NCBI GenBank assembly: GCA_003224175.1
Contig: QHYQ01000235.1
Span: 1-50,949, forward strand
Length of the DNA stretch: 50,949 nt
Reading direction: 5' to 3'
Origin: Acidobacteriota bacterium
Lineage (GTDB): Bacteria; Acidobacteriota; Terriglobia; Acidiferrales; UBA7541
Every line of letters starts with the position of its first letter. Position 1 is the first letter of the stretch. The notes under the pieces are model-generated. The model saw nothing but the letters and a program-made list of their open reading frames with translations. It searched no databases and was not told where the DNA came from. Positions 8,232-17,274 of the stretch are shown here, one piece after another. The position numbers were made by a program, and so were the translations under genes.

Positions 8232-8857
8232 GCGGAGCGAAACGCGCTGCCGATGGGCGGCCACGGTGCGCATGGCCTTCGAGCGATATCTCGATTGCCT
8301 ATCACGATCGCGAGTGGGGCGTGCCGCTCAAGGATGACCGCAAGCTTTTCGAGTTTTTGGTCCTGGATGCCGCACAGGCGGGCCTGAGCTGGGAGATCAT
8401 CCTTCGCAAGCGCGAAGGATTTCGTGCCGCCTTCGACGATTTCGATCCGGAAAAGATTGCGCGCTACGACGAACGGAAGATCAAAGAATTGCTGGCCGAT
8501 ACGCGGATCATCCGTAATCGCCTGAAAATCGAATCTGCGATCGGCAACGCCCGTGCCTTCCTGGCCGTGCAGAAGGAGTGCGGCAGCTTCGCAAGCTACA
8601 TATGGCAATTTGTTGGCGGCAAGCCGAAGATTAACGCCCGCCGCTCCCTGAAGGATATCCCCGCAACAAGCACGGAATCGGACGCCATGAGCCAGGCGCT
8701 CAAGAAGCGCGGATTTCGCTTCGTCGGATCAACCATCTGTTATGCCTTCATGCAAGCTGCGGGGATGGTCAACGATCATGCCATCAATTGCTTTCGTCAT
8801 GCAGAACTTACGCGTCGAATGCAGCGTTGGAGAATCCGCTATTCCGAGATACAATAA
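8228..8857 (+). CDS. tag: DNA-3-methyladenine glycosylase I
   Basis: Tag removes 3-methyladenine from alkylated DNA, the first step of base-excision repair. The 209-residue protein has the family pattern CAWPSSDISIAYHDREWGVP near the N-terminus, LFEFLVLDAAQAGLSW, the helix-hairpin-helix-type core, and NDHAINCFRH at the C-terminus. The zinc ligands of E. coli Tag (Cys and His early, His and Cys late) are all matched. The ATG overlaps the ffh stop by four bases. A DNA-repair gene inside a translation operon is unexpected in function but is clearly in the same transcription unit. Confidence 0.93.
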   Translation: MSGAKRAADGRPRCAWPSSDISIAYHDREWGVPLKDDRKLFEFLVLDAAQAGLSWEIILRKREGFRAAFDDFDPEKIARYDERKIKELLADTRIIRNRLKIESAIGNARAFLAVQKECGSFASYIWQFVGGKPKINARRSLKDIPATSTESDAMSQALKKRGFRFVGSTICYAFMQAAGMVNDHAINCFRHAELTRRMQRWRIRYSEIQ

Positions 8858-8877
8858 ATTGAAGGAGGAATTGCCGA

Positions 8878-9117
8878 GTGCTCGCTATCCGCCTGGCTAG
8901 ATATGGCAAGAAGAAGATGCCGAGTTATCGCATCGTGGTGATCGATAAAAGGCGTCCCCGCAATGGCCGGTTCACAGAAATTGTGGGAACCTACGATCCG
9001 CGTAAGAACCCGGCAGCAATTAAACTGAATGCTGAACGGATCCAATACTGGCTTGCTCGCGGTGCACAACCTAGCGACACCGTCCGCAGCTTCCTGGTAA
9101 ACCAGAAGCCCGCCTAA
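8878..9117 (+). CDS. rpsP: Ribosomal protein bS16
   Basis: This 79-residue small-subunit protein reads [20 protein letters not shown], then [19 protein letters not shown] and [20 protein letters not shown], the full bS16 pattern. The start is GTG at 8878 with a strong AAGGAGGA ribosome-binding site. It follows tag by 20 bases and begins the conserved order rpsP-khpA-rimM-trmD-rplS. Confidence 0.97.
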   Translation: MLAIRLARYGKKKMPSYRIVVIDKRRPRNGRFTEIVGTYDPRKNPAAIKLNAERIQYWLARGAQPSDTVRSFLVNQKPA

Positions 9118-9254
9118 GCGTTGCACTCGGAGGTCCAGTCTCTCATCTCATATTCAGAAGGTTCTCATTGGCGGATCCTTCGTGCAGATGCGACGAGACG
9201 GGTGCAAGCGAAAGCTCCTGTTGGCTGCTGATAGCTGCGAATGGCGGAGGGCCC

Positions 9255-9485
9255 ATGAAGGAATTGGTTGAAGCCATCGCGAAGGCGCTCGTGGATAATC
9301 CTGAACAAGTGCAGGTTCGCGCTGTAGAGGGTGAACAAGTTACGGTCCTGGAACTCCGGGTTCACCCTACCGATCTCGGCAAAGTGATCGGAAGACAAGG
9401 CCGAACGGCAAAATCCATCCGCACCATCCTCGGCGCGGCTGGAATGAAACTCAAAAAGCGCCTTACGCTCGAAATTCTCGAGTAA
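9255..9485 (+). CDS. khpA: KhpA, KH-domain RNA-binding protein
   Basis: This 76-residue protein is a single KH domain with [20 protein letters not shown], where GRQG is the RNA-binding GxxG loop. KhpA (with KhpB in many bacteria) binds RNA and affects division and cell-wall growth. I place the start at ATG 9255 because GGCGGAGGG lies just upstream and the protein then begins at [13 protein letters not shown], the usual KhpA N-terminus; a longer frame from 9168 adds residues with no family match. It is directly followed by rimM with no gap. Confidence 0.9.
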   Translation: MKELVEAIAKALVDNPEQVQVRAVEGEQVTVLELRVHPTDLGKVIGRQGRTAKSIRTILGAAGMKLKKRLTLEILE

Positions 9486-10046
9486 GTGAGCGCAGAACCG
9501 TTTGCGGCGGTAACTCTTGCGCGTGTCCTGCGTCCCTGGGGCAGACGGGGTGAGGTAGCCGCTGAAATCCTGACGGATTTCCCGCAGCGGCTCGCCGAGT
9601 TGCGAGAGGTTTGGCTCGCAGGGGAGCAAATTGCCCCCCGCCGTGCCAAGGTCAATTCCTGCCGCATCCATCTGGGACAGGCGATTCTTCACTTCGAGGG
9701 CGTTCACACGATCTCAGAAGCAGAAGCTCTGCGCGGGCTCGAGGTGCAGGTTCCGCTCGAGGAACGCGCACCCGTCGGGCTGGGCCGTTACTACATAACG
9801 GACCTAATCGGCTGCGAAGTCTGGGAAGAACGTGCGGCGGCCGCGCTGGGCCTAGTTCAAGATGTGCGCCGAGCCGGCGAAGAAAAACGCAGCGCCCTGC
9901 CGGAAGCTTGGTTCCTCATCGTGGGCACGCCCGCAGGCGAACTACTCATCCCACTAGCGGCCGAGATCTGCACACGCATCGACACCGCAGCACGGCGAAT
10001 CGACGTGCGGCTGCCGGAGGGTCTGCGGGAATTGAACGCCAGTTGA
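9486..10046 (+). CDS. rimM: Ribosome maturation factor RimM
   Basis: RimM assists assembly of the 30S head by binding uS19. The N-terminal domain shows VTLARVLRPWGRRGEVAAEI and ILTDFPQRL, and the PRC-barrel C-terminal domain shows YYITDLIGCEVWE, LIVGTPAGELLIPLA and IDVRLPEGLREL. The 186-residue length is normal. The start is GTG immediately after the khpA stop (TAAGTG), so translation is likely coupled to khpA. It sits in its usual place between rpsP and trmD. Confidence 0.95.
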   Translation: MSAEPFAAVTLARVLRPWGRRGEVAAEILTDFPQRLAELREVWLAGEQIAPRRAKVNSCRIHLGQAILHFEGVHTISEAEALRGLEVQVPLEERAPVGLGRYYITDLIGCEVWEERAAAALGLVQDVRRAGEEKRSALPEAWFLIVGTPAGELLIPLAAEICTRIDTAARRIDVRLPEGLRELNAS

Positions 10047-10106
10047 GCAGAGAGCGGCAAATCAGTGTAATCTCATGCGGAATTTGAGAATAAAATCGCC
10101 GAGCCT

Positions 10107-10922
10107 ATGAAGTTCGATGTCGTTACTATCTTCCCGGAGTTTTTCGCCGGGCCTTTGCATTACGGGATTGTACGTCGTGCACGAGAGTCAGGCCTGATCG
10201 ATATCCGCGTGCACGATCTTCGGCAGTTCACTCACGACCGGCACAAGACGGTGGACGACCGGCCCTTCGGCGGTGGCGAAGGGATGGTGCTGAAGCCGGA
10301 GCCGATCTTCAGAGCGGTGGAAACAATCTTGAGCGAGGCCCCGCGGCGCAAACAAGAGCGAGGCGATACGCGGAATCAATCGGGCGGCACGGCTGTTGTC
10401 CTGCTGTCTGCCTCCGGCAAAATATTTGTACAGGAAACAGCACAACGATTTGCCGGGCTCGAGCGCATGGTCTTACTGTGCGGCCGCTACGAGGGTGTCG
10501 ATGAACGGGTGGCAGAGTATCTGGCCACGGATGAGATCTCCATCGGCGATTTCGTCCTTTCGGGTGGAGAACTCCCCGCCGTGCTGGTGATCGACGCCGT
10601 TACGCGGCTTTTGCCGGGCGCCTTGGGGAACGAGGCCTCGTCGGTGCACGAATCGTTCTCTCCAGGGCGGAAGTTGGCGCCGGCCGGTGGGCGAAAGCAG
10701 CTACAAGCCGATGGCGAAAATCGGCCTAACGAAGGCGTATCCTGCGCGCCAGGCCTGCTCGATTACCCACATTACACGCGGCCGGCGGATTTCCGCGGTT
10801 GGAAGGTGCCGGACGTGCTGCTGAGCGGCGATCATGAAGAAATTCGGCGCTGGCGTCAGCGGCTCGCTTTAGAAAAAACCCGGCGCAATCGCCCCGACCT
10901 CCTGTCTCAAGTAAATCAATAA
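10107..10922 (+). CDS. trmD: tRNA (guanine-37-N1)-methyltransferase TrmD
   Basis: TrmD methylates G37 next to the anticodon using S-adenosylmethionine, preventing +1 frameshifting. Visible motifs are [36 protein letters not shown] and [15 protein letters not shown] (the trefoil-knot SAM site), then [16 protein letters not shown] and the HHxxIxxWR-like end ([10 protein letters not shown]). At 271 residues it is longer than usual because about 30 residues (roughly 185-215, Arg/Pro/Gly-rich) are inserted between HESF and [11 protein letters not shown], in the interdomain linker. The gap to rimM is 60 bases. Confidence 0.96.
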   Translation: MKFDVVTIFPEFFAGPLHYGIVRRARESGLIDIRVHDLRQFTHDRHKTVDDRPFGGGEGMVLKPEPIFRAVETILSEAPRRKQERGDTRNQSGGTAVVLLSASGKIFVQETAQRFAGLERMVLLCGRYEGVDERVAEYLATDEISIGDFVLSGGELPAVLVIDAVTRLLPGALGNEASSVHESFSPGRKLAPAGGRKQLQADGENRPNEGVSCAPGLLDYPHYTRPADFRGWKVPDVLLSGDHEEIRRWRQRLALEKTRRNRPDLLSQVNQ

Positions 10923-10990
10923 CGCAAATCCTTTGTTCACGAGCTTGCGCAAATCGCAAATTTGGCCTGTGCACGCCCGGCGGATTTCGT

Positions 10991-10996
10991 TATAAT
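10991..10996 (+). promoter_or_regulatory. Consensus -10 box upstream of rplS
   Basis: A perfect TATAAT lies 57 bases before rplS. The -35 position (around 10968) is weak, reading TGTGCA, so this would be an internal promoter of the operon driven mainly by its -10 element. The short GC-rich leader after it could fold. Confidence 0.45.
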
Positions 10997-11052
10997 TTAG
11001 CGTCTTCTGTGGCGCTGGCCCCACCGTAGCGGGTCTGCCCGGGTGAATCCAT

Positions 11053-11442
11053 ATGAGTCGCATACTTGAGAAGGTCCGTCAGGACCAGGCTCGCCAAGAT
11101 ATCCCCGCGTTCCGCCCGGGCGATACCGTACGTGTGCACGTTCGGCTAAAGGAAGGGGAAGGGGAAAAAGAGCGCGTGCAACCGTTTGAAGGCGTTGTGG
11201 TCAGCAGGCGCGGCCATCTTTCCGGCGCGACATTTACGGTCCGCCGGGTCAGTTTTGGAATCGGGGTGGAGCGAATCTTTCCCGTTAATTCCCCCATGAT
11301 CAGCTCGATCGAAATTCTGCAGGCGGGCCGAGTTCGCCGTTCGAAGCTCTACTATCTGCGCCAGCTCAAGGGCAAGGCGGCCCGCATTCGTCGGGCAGCG
11401 CAACCTGCCGAAACGGCCGCAGAAACCGTCGAGAAGAGCTGA
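11053..11442 (+). CDS. rplS: Ribosomal protein bL19
   Basis: bL19 lies at the 30S-50S interface of the large subunit. The 129-residue product shows the family core [53 protein letters not shown] and [20 protein letters not shown] short Ala/Glu-rich tail follows. It is in its standard place after trmD. Confidence 0.97.
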   Translation: MSRILEKVRQDQARQDIPAFRPGDTVRVHVRLKEGEGEKERVQPFEGVVVSRRGHLSGATFTVRRVSFGIGVERIFPVNSPMISSIEILQAGRVRRSKLYYLRQLKGKAARIRRAAQPAETAAETVEKS

Positions 11443-11501
11443 ACGGTAGGACACATCCGCATCTCTTCTCGCCGCATAGGCGTGTTGTCGCGACGGACGC
11501 T

Positions 11502-12224
11502 ATGCTAGAATCCGCGTCAATGCGGCGGCTCTGTTCCTCGCGATTCGAGCGCACGGCGCGGCACAAAGGCTGGCAGCGCATCGCCGGCCTGGACGAAGCC
11601 GGCCGGGGTTCACTTTTCGGCCCAGTCTTTGCCGCGGCGGTTATCCTCAATCCGCGGCGCCGCATTGTCGGGCTCGACGACTCCAAGAAACTCCCTTCCG
11701 AACGCCGCGAAGTCTTAGCCCAACGAATTCGTGAGCACGCCTTGGCTTGGTGCGTAGCCCAAGTGGATGCCAGCCGCATTGATGCCTGGAATATCTATCA
11801 GGCCAGCCGGCAGGCGATGGCGGACGCCGTCGCGCAGCTATCCGTACCACCAGATTTTCTCCTGATCGATGCCATGCATCTCGACCTTCTCGTCGAACAG
11901 AAGCCTCTCATCAAGGGAGATGCTCGCTCCGTCTCCATTGCCGCAGCCTCGATCTTAGCCAAGGTTGCGCGCGACGAGGTCATGAGGCAATTCGACCCGA
12001 TTTATCCCGCATACGGCTTGGCCTCGAACAAGGGTTATGCCACACGTGCTCATTTGGCGGCGCTGCGCAGCTATGGCCCTTCGCCGCTGCACCGATTCTC
12101 CTTCGCCCCAGTGCGTAACGCAGTCTGCTGGGCAGCGGCCGCAACGCAAGAAGCTCTACCGCTCCCTTCCCATGGCGACGCCAAAGTGGCGATCGGCGGC
12201 TTGGACTCGCCCCCCTGTGACTAG
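11502..12224 (+). CDS. rnhB: Ribonuclease HII
   Basis: RNase HII nicks RNA-DNA hybrids and removes misincorporated ribonucleotides. The protein has IAGLDEAGRGSLFGPVFAAA with the first catalytic Asp-Glu pair, LDDSKKLPSERRE, FLLIDAMHLDL (third catalytic Asp), SIAAASILAKVARDEVM and SNKGYATRAHLAAL. These complete the DEDD-type active site. The start is uncertain between 11502 and ATG 11520; the latter gives MRRLCSSRFERTA. The last 30 residues after HRFSFAPVR look poorly conserved. It follows rplS by 59 bases, as in many bacteria. Confidence 0.92.
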   Translation: MLESASMRRLCSSRFERTARHKGWQRIAGLDEAGRGSLFGPVFAAAVILNPRRRIVGLDDSKKLPSERREVLAQRIREHALAWCVAQVDASRIDAWNIYQASRQAMADAVAQLSVPPDFLLIDAMHLDLLVEQKPLIKGDARSVSIAAASILAKVARDEVMRQFDPIYPAYGLASNKGYATRAHLAALRSYGPSPLHRFSFAPVRNAVCWAAAATQEALPLPSHGDAKVAIGGLDSPPCD

Positions 12225-12249
12225 CGCGAACGCCTAAACGTGGGTTTCG

Positions 12250-12278
12250 TTGACGGGTCTGGGGTCGCATGCTAGCGT
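12250..12278 (+). promoter_or_regulatory. Possible promoter of the TPR gene
   Basis: TTGACG (12250-12255) and TAGCGT (12273-12278) are separated by 17 bases and face the TPR gene, with a leader of about 170 bases. The -10 match is modest. The 12225-12454 gap shows no other feature. Confidence 0.35.
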
Positions 12279-12454
12279 AAATTCCGGCTGTGCCACGGTG
12301 GTTAACGGTTTGGAATCCGCCCTCGGCGGCTTGCGCGAGTGTGGGGAAAACCGCTTAGGCGTGCGGCTCTTCGGGATTCGGCGCAACTCAGGCAACGTTG
12401 TCGGCCGCGGGGATGTTCAGGCGGCGCGGCGCGGAAGGCACGCAGCAATCGCAG

Positions 12455-15085
12455 ATGGCCTACAATAAGTCCAAACTCGTCGCAAACGCGCAGAAGCTCC
12501 TCCATCAAGGCAAGGTCGCCCAAGCCGTTCAGGAATACGTGCAGATCCTCAAGCACGAGCCGAAGGATCAGGCAACGCTGATGACCATCGGCGATTTGTA
12601 TGTCCGGCAGGGCGAGACCTTTCAGGCCCTGGAATACTTTGAGCGGCTCGCACAGATTTATCTGGCCGATGGGTTCGTTACCAAGGCGATTGCCATTTAT
12701 AAAAAGATCGCCAAACTGGCCCCGGAGGAGACGCGACCGGTGGAGAAGCTCGCTGAGCTGTACGTCCAGCAAGGAGTCCTCAGCGAGGCGCGGCCTATCT
12801 ACTTGCAATTATCTGAGCTGCACCTGCGCGCGGGCCGGCAGCCACAAGCGGCAGCCCTGCTTCGCAAGCTGCTCGAGGCGGAGCCAGATAACCTTCGCGT
12901 GCTCACGCGGGTGGCCGAATTAGCGGTGGCCATGAATCAGCCGGGCGACGCGGCAGCGGCGTTTCGGAGCGCGGCTGAGCAGCTGCATAGTCAGGGAAAC
13001 CATGCCGAGGCGATCAAGTATGCCGATCGCGTCATCAAGATCGACGCGAAGGATATGCATGTACTCATCATCAAAGCGCGAGCCCTGGCCGCAATGGGGC
13101 AAAATTCCACGGCAGTTTCGCTTCTCGCCTCAATGGCAGAATTGGAACACCACGACGATGCTGCCGCGCTGCTCATCGACCTGTACCTGCAGGAAGAGCA
13201 ATCAGCGCCGGCTATCGAACTCGCCTCCAAAATCTTCGCTCGCAATTCCGCCAATTTCGCGCCCTTACGCCAGGTTGCGGCAAAGGTCATTGAGGGAAAA
13301 CAACCCGACACCGCTCTTCCGCTCATCGATCTGATTCGGACCGCGATGATCGAGAAAGGCGAGCAGGAGGCGCTGGCGCATATGCTCAGCTCCGCCGCTG
13401 GGCGCCTCCCGGACAAGGTCGAGCCCCGCGAGTGGCTGGTGGAAGTCTACAAACACACCAGCGATTCATTTCATTTGCCGGAGGCTCTTGCCGAACTAGC
13501 CGCCATCTATGAAACCGTTGGCGACCGAAAACGGGCATCGCAGGTATATGAAGAAATTCTGGAGCGGGATCCTGAGAATGAAAGGATTCGCCACGAATAT
13601 GAAAAGCTGAAGGGCAAATCGACGGGCAAGGCACAAAGCAAGCCGGCGGAGACAGTGCCGCCGACGGAGAGCGTGCGCCCGGTTGCACCCCAACGATCCG
13701 CCGCTCCGCCCCAGCCTACGGAGGCTCACCTCGATGAGGAGACGCAGCGATTCGTGACCCAAGCGCTCACCGATATCGACCTGTTCTCGAGCTACGGTCT
13801 AACTCAAAAGGCTATCGATCTCCTTGAGGTAGTCTTGCAGCGAGTTCCGGGTCACGCACAGACGCTCGAGCGCTTGCTGGACCATTACCTAGGCGCAGGC
13901 GACGAGAAACGAACGGCGGAACTGGCCGCACAGCTCGAACAGATTCACACGGAACGCGGGAATTCAGCCGCCGCCGAACGTTTCGCCGATTTGCGCGACC
14001 GCTTCGAACAGGCCGCGCGTACGACGAAACCAACGGCCCCTGCCAGGAAAGGGCAGTCGGCTCAAGAGTTCCCAGTCGTACCGCATGTCGGTGAAACGAA
14101 TCAGACTGAATCGATGGCGCCAGCTGAAGCCGCGGAGCTAGAAGAGCCTGCCGCGCAGGCGAGTGAAGAGGCTCCCAGCCGCCAGTCCGCCGTCCATGAA
14201 TTGGATCTTTCCGAAGAGTGGGCTGCGCTCGCAAGCGAGGTTGATGCCGCTCGAAGTGAAACGGAGGATGTGGCCGCTGGACCCAAAAGCTCCGCTGAAC
14301 CCCCAGGCAAACCGGCGCAGGAATTTGATGTTCCAGCGACCGGAGTCCCCGGTTTGGACGGAATGACGGAGATGCGAGAAGTTCTCCGGCCGGACGGCCC
14401 AGGTGCCGGATCAAAAAGCCCCTCGAAGGCAGATTACGTCTTGGAGCTGGACACTTCGCAAGCCGGGGCGGCTACCGCAAAGGATTTCTTGGAGGCGCTT
14501 TCCACCGATCTGGAGGCCGCACTGCCGTCGCTCGCGGCTGATCAAGATGCTGGGCGCCTTAAGAGCTCGCCCGATGCGAGCGAAAATGCGAAATCCGCGG
14601 GAGGAACTTCATTTCAGCCGTCTGATAGGCAGGCAAGCCCGCTCAGCGAAATTTTCGATCAATTTCGGTCCGAGGTTGGCGAATTGGGAGCTGAAGATGA
14701 GGATTTGGAGACTCACTACAACCTAGGAATCGCGTATCGAGAGATGGGTCTGATTGAAGAGGCGATCAGCGAATTTCAGAAAGTGGCAAAGGGCAGCAGT
14801 AAAGGGCAGGCCTTTCGCTACGCTATGCAGTGCTGCACGCTCCTGGGGTTGGCCTTCATGGAAAAGGGCGAGCCGGCCATCGCCGCCACGTGGTACGAGC
14901 GCGCCTTAGCCATGCCCGGACTGGACCAAGAAACTACCCTTGCTCTGCGGTATGATCTAGGAGTAGCGCAAGAGCTCGCTGGCGATATGGCCGCCGCCCG
15001 AAAGAGCTTCTCGCAAGTCTACGGCATGAACATTGACTATCGCGACGTTGCCGAACGGCTCTCCTCACTCGGAAACGAGCGTTAA
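12455..15085 (+). CDS. Large tetratricopeptide-repeat protein
   Basis: The product (876 residues from ATG 12455; an in-frame ATG at 12398 would add 19 unconserved residues) begins MAYNKSKLVANAQKLLHQGK. It carries many TPR helix pairs over residues 1-390, for example ALEYFERLAQIYLADGFVTK and AAIYETVGDRKRASQVYEEI. A middle stretch (about 410-680) is low-complexity, rich in Ala, Glu, Pro and Ser, and has two more TPR pairs near its start. A C-terminal TPR block has HYNLGIAYREMGLIEEAISE and ALRYDLGVAQELAGDMAAAR. There is no signal peptide, so it is probably a cytoplasmic scaffold. The rnhB-TPR neighbourhood recurs in Acidobacteriota as far as I recall. Its partners are unknown. Confidence 0.8.
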   Translation: MAYNKSKLVANAQKLLHQGKVAQAVQEYVQILKHEPKDQATLMTIGDLYVRQGETFQALEYFERLAQIYLADGFVTKAIAIYKKIAKLAPEETRPVEKLAELYVQQGVLSEARPIYLQLSELHLRAGRQPQAAALLRKLLEAEPDNLRVLTRVAELAVAMNQPGDAAAAFRSAAEQLHSQGNHAEAIKYADRVIKIDAKDMHVLIIKARALAAMGQNSTAVSLLASMAELEHHDDAAALLIDLYLQEEQSAPAIELASKIFARNSANFAPLRQVAAKVIEGKQPDTALPLIDLIRTAMIEKGEQEALAHMLSSAAGRLPDKVEPREWLVEVYKHTSDSFHLPEALAELAAIYETVGDRKRASQVYEEILERDPENERIRHEYEKLKGKSTGKAQSKPAETVPPTESVRPVAPQRSAAPPQPTEAHLDEETQRFVTQALTDIDLFSSYGLTQKAIDLLEVVLQRVPGHAQTLERLLDHYLGAGDEKRTAELAAQLEQIHTERGNSAAAERFADLRDRFEQAARTTKPTAPARKGQSAQEFPVVPHVGETNQTESMAPAEAAELEEPAAQASEEAPSRQSAVHELDLSEEWAALASEVDAARSETEDVAAGPKSSAEPPGKPAQEFDVPATGVPGLDGMTEMREVLRPDGPGAGSKSPSKADYVLELDTSQAGAATAKDFLEALSTDLEAALPSLAADQDAGRLKSSPDASENAKSAGGTSFQPSDRQASPLSEIFDQFRSEVGELGAEDEDLETHYNLGIAYREMGLIEEAISEFQKVAKGSSKGQAFRYAMQCCTLLGLAFMEKGEPAIAATWYERALAMPGLDQETTLALRYDLGVAQELAGDMAAARKSFSQVYGMNIDYRDVAERLSSLGNER

Positions 15086-15368
15086 CACACGCTCCTTCCC
15101 CGCACGGCTGATTCGTGTCCTCTGCACTCTGTTTCTATTCGAGGTGGGAGTTGTCCTCCTGTTCATACCATGGGTCAGCTTGTCGTCGAACCGATCCTCG
15201 GGCTTATGGGACCGAAACTATTTCCTGAGCCACTATCCCAGCCTTCGGCCTTTCGTCCTGCATCCATCTGTGCGCGGCGTCGTCAGCGGGCTTGGTGCGC
15301 TGGATATCGCCGTCGCCGCTGGAATGTTGCGGCGGCAGTCGCATGCGGGAGAGAATACGGTCTCCTGA
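15033..15368 (+). CDS. Small membrane protein of unknown function
   Basis: This 111-residue product has a clear hydrophobic segment (RVLCTLFLFEVGVVLLFIPW), then a motif-like stretch (DRNYFLSHYPSLRPFVLHPS) and a second hydrophobic part (VRGVVSGLGALDIAVAAGML). This looks like a conserved two-pass membrane protein. The only standard start overlaps the TPR gene by 53 bases, and the first 25 residues are probably not conserved, so the true start may be a rarer codon after 15085. It lies between the TPR gene and thiE on the same strand. Confidence 0.6.
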   Translation: MTIATLPNGSPHSETSVNTRSFPARLIRVLCTLFLFEVGVVLLFIPWVSLSSNRSSGLWDRNYFLSHYPSLRPFVLHPSVRGVVSGLGALDIAVAAGMLRRQSHAGENTVS

Positions 15369-15371
15369 TCT

Positions 15372-16037
15372 TTGGTGACACCCGACAAATTTATTCTTTG
15401 CTACGTAACGGACCGCGGCTCGTTGGATATTGCGGCCGGCACGGACCGCGAAGCGGACCTGGCGCAGCGCATCCGGAATGCTGTGTGCGCAGGAGTCCAT
15501 TGGGTTCAAATCCGGGAGAAAGATTTGCCGGCGCGCAACCTGATAGACCTTACGCGCAGCGCAATTCGGGCTTGCAATAATCTGTCTACACAAGGCGCGG
15601 CGCGGATTCTGGTCAATGATCGATGCGATGTGGCCTGGGCTGCAGGTGCCGCAGGCGTGCACGCCGGGGAAAAGTCGCTCCCGGTTCAGGTGCTGATAGA
15701 TGCGCGGCGTACGTCTGGACTGACAAACTTTCTCGTGGGGGCTTCCTGTCACTCGGTGGGCGGCGCTATCGCCGCGGCGGAGCAAGGTGCGGATTATCTT
15801 TTCTTTGGGCCTGTTTTTGCGACACCTTCGAAAGCAGGCTTTGGTCCTCCGCAAGGGCTGGACAAATTGGCTCAAGTTGGCGGCGCCGTATCCATCCCGG
15901 TGATTGCGATTGGAGGAATTACACTCGAGAATGCGCGAGCGTGCCGCGAAGCGGGCGCTGCGGGAATCGCCGCCATTCGCCTTTTTCAACAACATGGCGA
16001 TCTTGCGAAAATCGTTGCAAGCCTAACTGCGAAGTGA
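15372..16037 (+). CDS. thiE: Thiamine-phosphate synthase
   Basis: ThiE joins the hydroxymethylpyrimidine and thiazole halves to make thiamine phosphate. The TIM-barrel signature residues are present: GVHWVQIREKDLPAR (diphosphate-binding Arg and Lys), ILVNDRCDVAWAAGAAGVHAG, GASCHSVGGAIAAAEQGADY, FFGPVFATPSKAG and IPVIAIGGITLENA. Length is normal at 221 residues. The start is TTG 15372 or the next codon, GTG 15375. No other thiamine gene is in the window and no TPP riboswitch was seen. It ends one base before the stop of the convergent permease gene. Confidence 0.93.
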   Translation: MVTPDKFILCYVTDRGSLDIAAGTDREADLAQRIRNAVCAGVHWVQIREKDLPARNLIDLTRSAIRACNNLSTQGAARILVNDRCDVAWAAGAAGVHAGEKSLPVQVLIDARRTSGLTNFLVGASCHSVGGAIAAAEQGADYLFFGPVFATPSKAGFGPPQGLDKLAQVGGAVSIPVIAIGGITLENARACREAGAAGIAAIRLFQQHGDLAKIVASLTAK

Positions 16038-16038
16038 C

Positions 16039-17100
16039 TCAGGCGCCCAGCCAGCGTCCCCAAGGCTGCCAATCGGGCACGTGATCGCAAATCACTTTGA
16101 GCGTCGCCGTAACGGGAATGGCCAGGATTAATCCGAAGGCACCCCACAGCCATCCCCAAAACAAAAGTGAGATGGTGACTGCGAGCGGGTTTAGGTGAAC
16201 GCTACGTCCTACGATTGCGGGCATAAGTACATTGGCCGCGAGTATGTGAAACGCACTCAGTACGCCCGCCACGATCAAAAAAGGTCCAATGCTATGCCAT
16301 TTATCGAGCCCGATTAAAAATGGCGGAATCCAACTGAGAATGACCCCTATGTACGGAATCATGTTGACCAGACCCGACACGAGAGCAGCCAGAAACGCGT
16401 AATCCAAATGCATGATGGCAAAAAACATCCAGCAGGCCCCCGCGAGAATCCCCGCCACCAAGCTGCTGCCCGCTACGTAGCTGCGCAAGACCACGTTCAC
16501 ATCGTCGAGCGCGCTCCTCACGTCTGCACGCGAAGTATCCGGGAAGAGCTCGATCGTGGCGCGCCAAAGCCGGGGTTTCGCAGCGAGCATGAAGAAGACG
16601 AGGAACGGGAGGAATGCCCAAAGCAACAGACCCGAGGTGATCGAGCCAATTCCATGCAGCAGCCAGCCTCGGATTTCCTGTATTTCGTTAGCGCTCACGC
16701 TGGGTTGCTGCGGGGCCTGCTCTGGAACCACAATGGAGAATTCGCGTTCGATCGTGGCGATCCTGCGGTCCACGGATTCGGCCGCTCGCCTGAGAACAGC
16801 GCTATAACGCGGCCAAGCGTCCGCGAAACTTTGTGTGCGGTTCACCAAGAGATAGCCCACTGCGCCGACCGCGGCTATGGCCACAAGCAGCACAACCAGG
16901 GCACCGAGAGCGCGCGGAACATGAATGCGTTCCAGCAGGACGACGCCCGGATCGAGAAAATATGCCAGAAGTACGGCCAGCATCACCGTCATGACGATGC
17001 TCGAGGCCCAGTAGAGAAACGCAAACAGCACGCCCAGGGCGATAATGCGCTGTGCCAAGGTCGATCGCGTCGGGACGATTTGGACGTTCGTTGTGGTCAT
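16039..17100 (-). CDS. AI-2E/PerM-family membrane transporter
   Basis: The 353-residue product is a polytopic membrane protein with about seven or eight hydrophobic segments: two near the N-terminus (IIALGVLFAFLYWASSIVMT and MLAVLLAYFLDP), one at 65-85, and four or more in the C-terminal half. It contains the family pattern SGLVNMIPYIGVILSWIPPF and LNPLAVTISLLFWGWLWGAF. Members export autoinducer-2, Na+/H+ or other solutes; the substrate is not evident here. A soluble loop of about 90 residues lies between the third and fourth helices. It is divergent from cdaA. Confidence 0.88.
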   Translation of the reverse strand: MTTTNVQIVPTRSTLAQRIIALGVLFAFLYWASSIVMTVMLAVLLAYFLDPGVVLLERIHVPRALGALVVLLVAIAAVGAVGYLLVNRTQSFADAWPRYSAVLRRAAESVDRRIATIEREFSIVVPEQAPQQPSVSANEIQEIRGWLLHGIGSITSGLLLWAFLPFLVFFMLAAKPRLWRATIELFPDTSRADVRSALDDVNVVLRSYVAGSSLVAGILAGACWMFFAIMHLDYAFLAALVSGLVNMIPYIGVILSWIPPFLIGLDKWHSIGPFLIVAGVLSAFHILAANVLMPAIVGRSVHLNPLAVTISLLFWGWLWGAFGLILAIPVTATLKVICDHVPDWQPWGRWLGA

Positions 17101-17274
17101 CGCTAATATCCTGCTCGCGTAAAGTTAGGAAGCGTGATCACGCCGACTCCCTCTTGGTGGAAGCCTTCGCCATAACTCTAATTCCATTGCGATGCCTTGC
17201 TCTCTTCACTTTTTCTAGAAACGAGAAGGCGGCTTGCTCCCCAAGACCTGCTGCGCTACCGTAAGCCTACGCAG

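Noticed and set aside
15495-15515. GGTTCAAATCC-like tRNA T-arm sequence
   Set aside because: It lies inside thiE and no acceptor, D or anticodon arm fits around it; no tRNA was found in the window.
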